Made by a program: the position numbers and the translations under genes. DNA of 64,000 bases. Origin: Larkinella sp. C7 (lineage in GTDB: Bacteria; Bacteroidota; Bacteroidia; Cytophagales; Spirosomataceae). Below are positions 61,194 through 64,000 of this stretch, piece by piece. The DNA lies in NCBI RefSeq assembly GCF_006149005.1, contig NZ_VBSL01000002.1:696633-760632 (forward strand), given 5' to 3'. Positions within the stretch are counted from its first letter, which is position 1. Each line of letters starts with the position of its first letter. Below the pieces are notes generated by a model, which saw only the letters and a list, made by a program, of their open reading frames with translations, did not search any database and was not told the DNA's origin.

Positions 61194-63788
61194 TCAACAA
61201 TTCATGTTAATAAAAATATGATATATAGAAACTTTATCCTCGTTTATCATATAAAAAGTTCGACCTATCTTAAGCTGACTTCCAATATTAAAATTATCCG
61301 ATATATCAGAAAAATCCCCAATTCTTGGGTATTTAGTTTTCGCATTTAGCGCAACAAATTTATATTTATTCCAGAGCTCTAAAAAATCGCTAGCTTCTGA
61401 ATAAACAACAATAAAATTACTTTCTAATCCATTTGGGTCATAATCAAATATCTTTTCTAGATGAGAATGTATCTTATTGCTATCTAAATATCCTAAATTT
61501 AGTCCCTCAAATATACCCAAAGTCAACCCAGAAGGTGAATCTATTTTTATATCTATCTCACCTTGAGATTTACTCGAAGGAGAGCTTCCCCATCTTGATT
61601 GGTCTTTTGTTATTAAACCTCTATTCGAAAGCATTGTAGATATATAACTATTTCTGCTATCTTCTTTTGAATTTACAATTTTATGATTGCCTTGTAGTTG
61701 AGAACATGCAATAATTAAATGTTCAAGTATTCTTTCCCCAGGTCGCGGCTTTTCATATCCTTTAAGTAAGGAAGATATTGAAACATCGTCCACACTCTTT
61801 TCACAAACAGTATTAGTTTTGCCTCTATTTTGGAATTTTTTTAAAAGGCCATATTTATAAAAAAATGGATCTAAACTATTACCACAAATCCTACAATTAC
61901 AAGGTATTTTTTCAAAATAATCTTCATCTTTTTTCAATTTAATAGAATCAAAAATAGTAGCATATTCTCTCCTAATTATCGCAAGTAATGACTCACTTTC
62001 TTCTCCACTAATATACACTTTTATCTTTCGATCTATTTGTTGACTAACTATTAAGGCTAAAGAATCTTCGAATCTAATAACAATTCCATTCTTCCAAAAA
62101 TACCCCCTTTCTATCGAGAGAAAATTCCTACATATAAATCTTGGCATTAATCCCGCAGGCATAAAAGAAAAATCATATTCAAACTTTAAACGAGAAAACT
62201 TGATTAAGTCATCAAATGATGCACTGATCTCAGATTGTAATAATTCAGGTATTATATATTCATAAGTCCCAATTAGATTAAAGCAAATTTCAAACCGTTC
62301 CATCAATTTTATTAACTCAAAATGCTTATCCCTTGGATAAACATTTTGATCCCAAATACCCTCAAGTTGTTTTAAGGAAAACTTGCCATTATTTTTCTGT
62401 ATATCTCTATTGTCAATTAATTTATAGAAAGCATTTGTGGCCCAATCCGGATTTAATATGACTATATTTTTTAGTGCCTCATCTTTACTGTAGTGTAGAA
62501 TATCTCCAAGATCGTGAAAATAATCGCTTAAAAATACTGCTCTGCTTCCCGGAATTTTATATAGGCTGCATATTTCTAAATACTTTTCATATGTAATATA
62601 ATTTACACCAATATTATTAAGTCTATTCCTTATGTCAATCCAAACTTTTGGCAATTTATCACCTAGATGTGGAAGCTTTTTAAAAACATTTATTATTGCA
62701 ATCCTTAAATCATCAATACCAGAATTCATCACACAACTTACTTGGTAAAATCCAGCAATATTAGGAAACTTTCTTTTTAATGTTTCTTGATCAATATGTT
62801 TAGTCCTAACATCCGATTTATTCATAACAATAATTATAGAGCTATTTTCACTCAAAATATTAATTGTATTAAACCAGTACTCAAAACCACGGTATTCTTC
62901 TTCTTTTCTAGCATCCCAAACAAATACATAAATAGATCTTTTTGTAAGAAAAAATTGATGAGTCGAATAGTAAATTTCTTGACCTCCAAAATCCCACATA
63001 TTGATCCTAGCCTTTTTATAATATGAAGCATTATCATCATAAGGCAAATTAGATTCATTATTTTCTTCATCCTTAACCTCATAATATCCCTCTAATTCTT
63101 CAAAATAACCTTCATCGTAAAGGTCACCAAAATCAAACTTATTCTTTTCAATCTCATAACTATAAAATGGGATATCAACATTCCAATTCTTTATATTAAT
63201 CCCGTGTGTGGTTGATTCTTTCCCTTCAATTACAGCAAAATTATCATTAATATTTTTTTTCATTAGAGATGTTTTACCTACATCACCTTGACCTACAAAA
63301 ATCATTTTTGCCTCAAACAAACTATCAGTGTATTTAGAGAGCAAAATTTCACGATAATAATGATCTATATAAATATATCCATTTTCAATAACATAACTTG
63401 GAATACCTTCTAAAATTGAATTTCCGGTAAGCACAACATCTTCAATAAATTCAATATTATAAATATCTTTTGGAATTTCTGAAAAATTATTATAAGACAA
63501 GTCTAAATATATTAACTGTAAATTACAAGGAGATGAAAAACCAATACCATTTATATGATTTAAGGAATTATAACTTACATCTAAATATTTAAGATTATAT
63601 AGAAGATTTATTGAATCAGGAAGTATAGTAAGATTATTAAAACTCAGATTTAAATCATTAATATAGATCATTCCAAAAACTTCTTCCGGAACTTCCCTTA
63701 GTCCTAATCCACTTAAATCTAAAGAATAGCTTTTATTTTCTTTTGCCAATTGTATTTTATGCCGAACAATATCCTTATTATTTTTCAT
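61194..63788 (-). CDS. Roco protein (LRR-Roc-COR) with Cys cluster and C-terminal effector-like domain
   Basis: About 864 residues from the ATG at 63788; an upstream ATG at 63881 would add 31 unlikely residues. LRRs span ~20-135 (LDLSGLGLREVP, LNLSFNNLTILP, LDLSYNNFSEIP). The Roc GTPase has a P-loop GQGDVGKTS at 166-174, DFGGQ at 266-270 and NKSD at 323-326. COR spans ~370-610 (LNPDWATNAFYKLID). Then a Cys motif CNCRIC (~630-635) with a further C at ~662, and a C-terminal domain with GEIDIKI, GIFEGLNLG, FDYDPNGLESNFIVVYSEA and a final YHIFINM. Roc is a GTP switch. The gene is far more AT-rich than the rest of the window, a sign of transfer. Confidence 0.9.
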   Translation of the reverse strand: MKNNKDIVRHKIQLAKENKSYSLDLSGLGLREVPEEVFGMIYINDLNLSFNNLTILPDSINLLYNLKYLDVSYNSLNHINGIGFSSPCNLQLIYLDLSYNNFSEIPKDIYNIEFIEDVVLTGNSILEGIPSYVIENGYIYIDHYYREILLSKYTDSLFEAKMIFVGQGDVGKTSLMKKNINDNFAVIEGKESTTHGINIKNWNVDIPFYSYEIEKNKFDFGDLYDEGYFEELEGYYEVKDEENNESNLPYDDNASYYKKARINMWDFGGQEIYYSTHQFFLTKRSIYVFVWDARKEEEYRGFEYWFNTINILSENSSIIIVMNKSDVRTKHIDQETLKRKFPNIAGFYQVSCVMNSGIDDLRIAIINVFKKLPHLGDKLPKVWIDIRNRLNNIGVNYITYEKYLEICSLYKIPGSRAVFLSDYFHDLGDILHYSKDEALKNIVILNPDWATNAFYKLIDNRDIQKNNGKFSLKQLEGIWDQNVYPRDKHFELIKLMERFEICFNLIGTYEYIIPELLQSEISASFDDLIKFSRLKFEYDFSFMPAGLMPRFICRNFLSIERGYFWKNGIVIRFEDSLALIVSQQIDRKIKVYISGEESESLLAIIRREYATIFDSIKLKKDEDYFEKIPCNCRICGNSLDPFFYKYGLLKKFQNRGKTNTVCEKSVDDVSISSLLKGYEKPRPGERILEHLIIACSQLQGNHKIVNSKEDSRNSYISTMLSNRGLITKDQSRWGSSPSSKSQGEIDIKIDSPSGLTLGIFEGLNLGYLDSNKIHSHLEKIFDYDPNGLESNFIVVYSEASDFLELWNKYKFVALNAKTKYPRIGDFSDISDNFNIGSQLKIGRTFYMINEDKVSIYHIFINMNC

Positions 63789-64000
63789 TATATTACTCTT
63801 TAAAGTACAACATATTACTGAAATAAATAAAGAAATAGCTTTCTTATGAATTGTTACTTTTAGGAATTTCCTAAGTTTCATGTGAACAAGAAACTTACCA
63901 AAATAGATAAAAAATAAATATTTATGAGGTGTATCCCCTTAAATAGAGATTGTACGGATCAATACCAAAAGTTGTGGATCATCTTGGTTTAAGCATATAA
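63789..64000. other. AT-rich region upstream of the Roco gene
   Basis: 212 bp to the right edge. It must contain the Roco promoter, but no clear -33/-7 pair could be assigned, and no coding sequence or RNA is recognisable. Confidence 0.4.

Noticed and set aside
63789..63881. Upstream 31-residue extension of the Roco protein
   Set aside because: The extension is basic and hydrophobic without LRR features; the ATG at 63788 gives a normal start just before the first repeats.
1..64000. CRISPR array, tRNA, rRNA or riboswitch
   Set aside because: No regularly spaced repeats, no tRNA-like cloverleaf or rRNA segment, and no known riboswitch motif were recognised on reading the window.

Overview
The window looks like a chromosomal segment from a member of the Bacteroidota, most likely order Cytophagales (Spirosoma/Larkinella-like). 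The support is a SusC/SusD pair, CarboxypepD-reg-like and Y_Y_Y/Reg_prop domains, many short lipoprotein signals, absence of obvious Shine-Dalgarno sequences, at least one TTG-N19-TAnnTTT promoter, and intergenic inverted repeats typical of that group. Base composition is balanced to slightly GC-rich up to about 56.8 kb. It then falls, and is strongly AT-rich in the last 3 kb. No rRNA, tRNA or CRISPR array was seen.

1-22.8 kb is a long co-directional cell-surface polysaccharide locus. It holds an SLBB export protein (cut by the left edge), a Wzz-like chain-length protein, a Wzm/Wzt ABC exporter whose ATPase has a C-terminal extension, a PLP sugar aminotransferase, a GT39-like membrane protein, a WbqC-like protein, NeuD- and WcaF-like acetyltransferases, a short SDR epimerase, eight or nine glycosyltransferases, an O-antigen ligase/polymerase-like protein and a WecA-like initiating phosphosugar transferase. 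Many genes overlap by 4-40 bp, so large parts are probably translated from one transcript.

22.9-26.9 kb (minus strand) is an envelope/redox operon: YHS protein, DinB-like protein, a DoxX-DM13 fusion, a beta-barrel protein and YceI, followed by MsrA. Divergent from it, 27.2-32.5 kb encodes a beta-propeller hybrid histidine kinase and an NtrC-type sigma-54 activator. Immediately downstream (32.5-35.6 kb) is an operon of NRDE protein, membrane-linked ATP-grasp ligase, LysE exporter and a second YHS protein. It is preceded by a palindrome and a sigma-54-like -24/-12 element, so the two-component pair may control this operon.

35.6-56.8 kb is mixed: small unknown proteins, an FKBP lipoprotein, a Tat-exported hydrolase, bestrophin, PAP2 phosphatase, two Crp/Fnr regulators, a DsrE protein plus a 57-residue DUF1059 gene, a methyltransferase, a siderophore-interacting reductase with an AraC regulator, a SusC/SusD uptake pair divergent from a DapA-like/SGNH pair, a DUF2306 protein, a cytochrome c/FG-GAP lipoprotein and a beta-barrel.

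56.9-64 kb is an accessory island. Two nearly identical ~110-bp copies of a small gene flank a decayed IS256-family element, a three-gene AT-rich cassette (two unrecognised lipoproteins plus a tandem SH3-like protein), an inverted repeat and an N-terminally truncated RimK-like ATP-grasp gene. Next to it is a complete, very AT-rich Roco protein (LRR-Roc-COR) with a conserved Cys cluster and an unassigned C-terminal domain. This is the best candidate here for an undescribed, possibly defensive, system.
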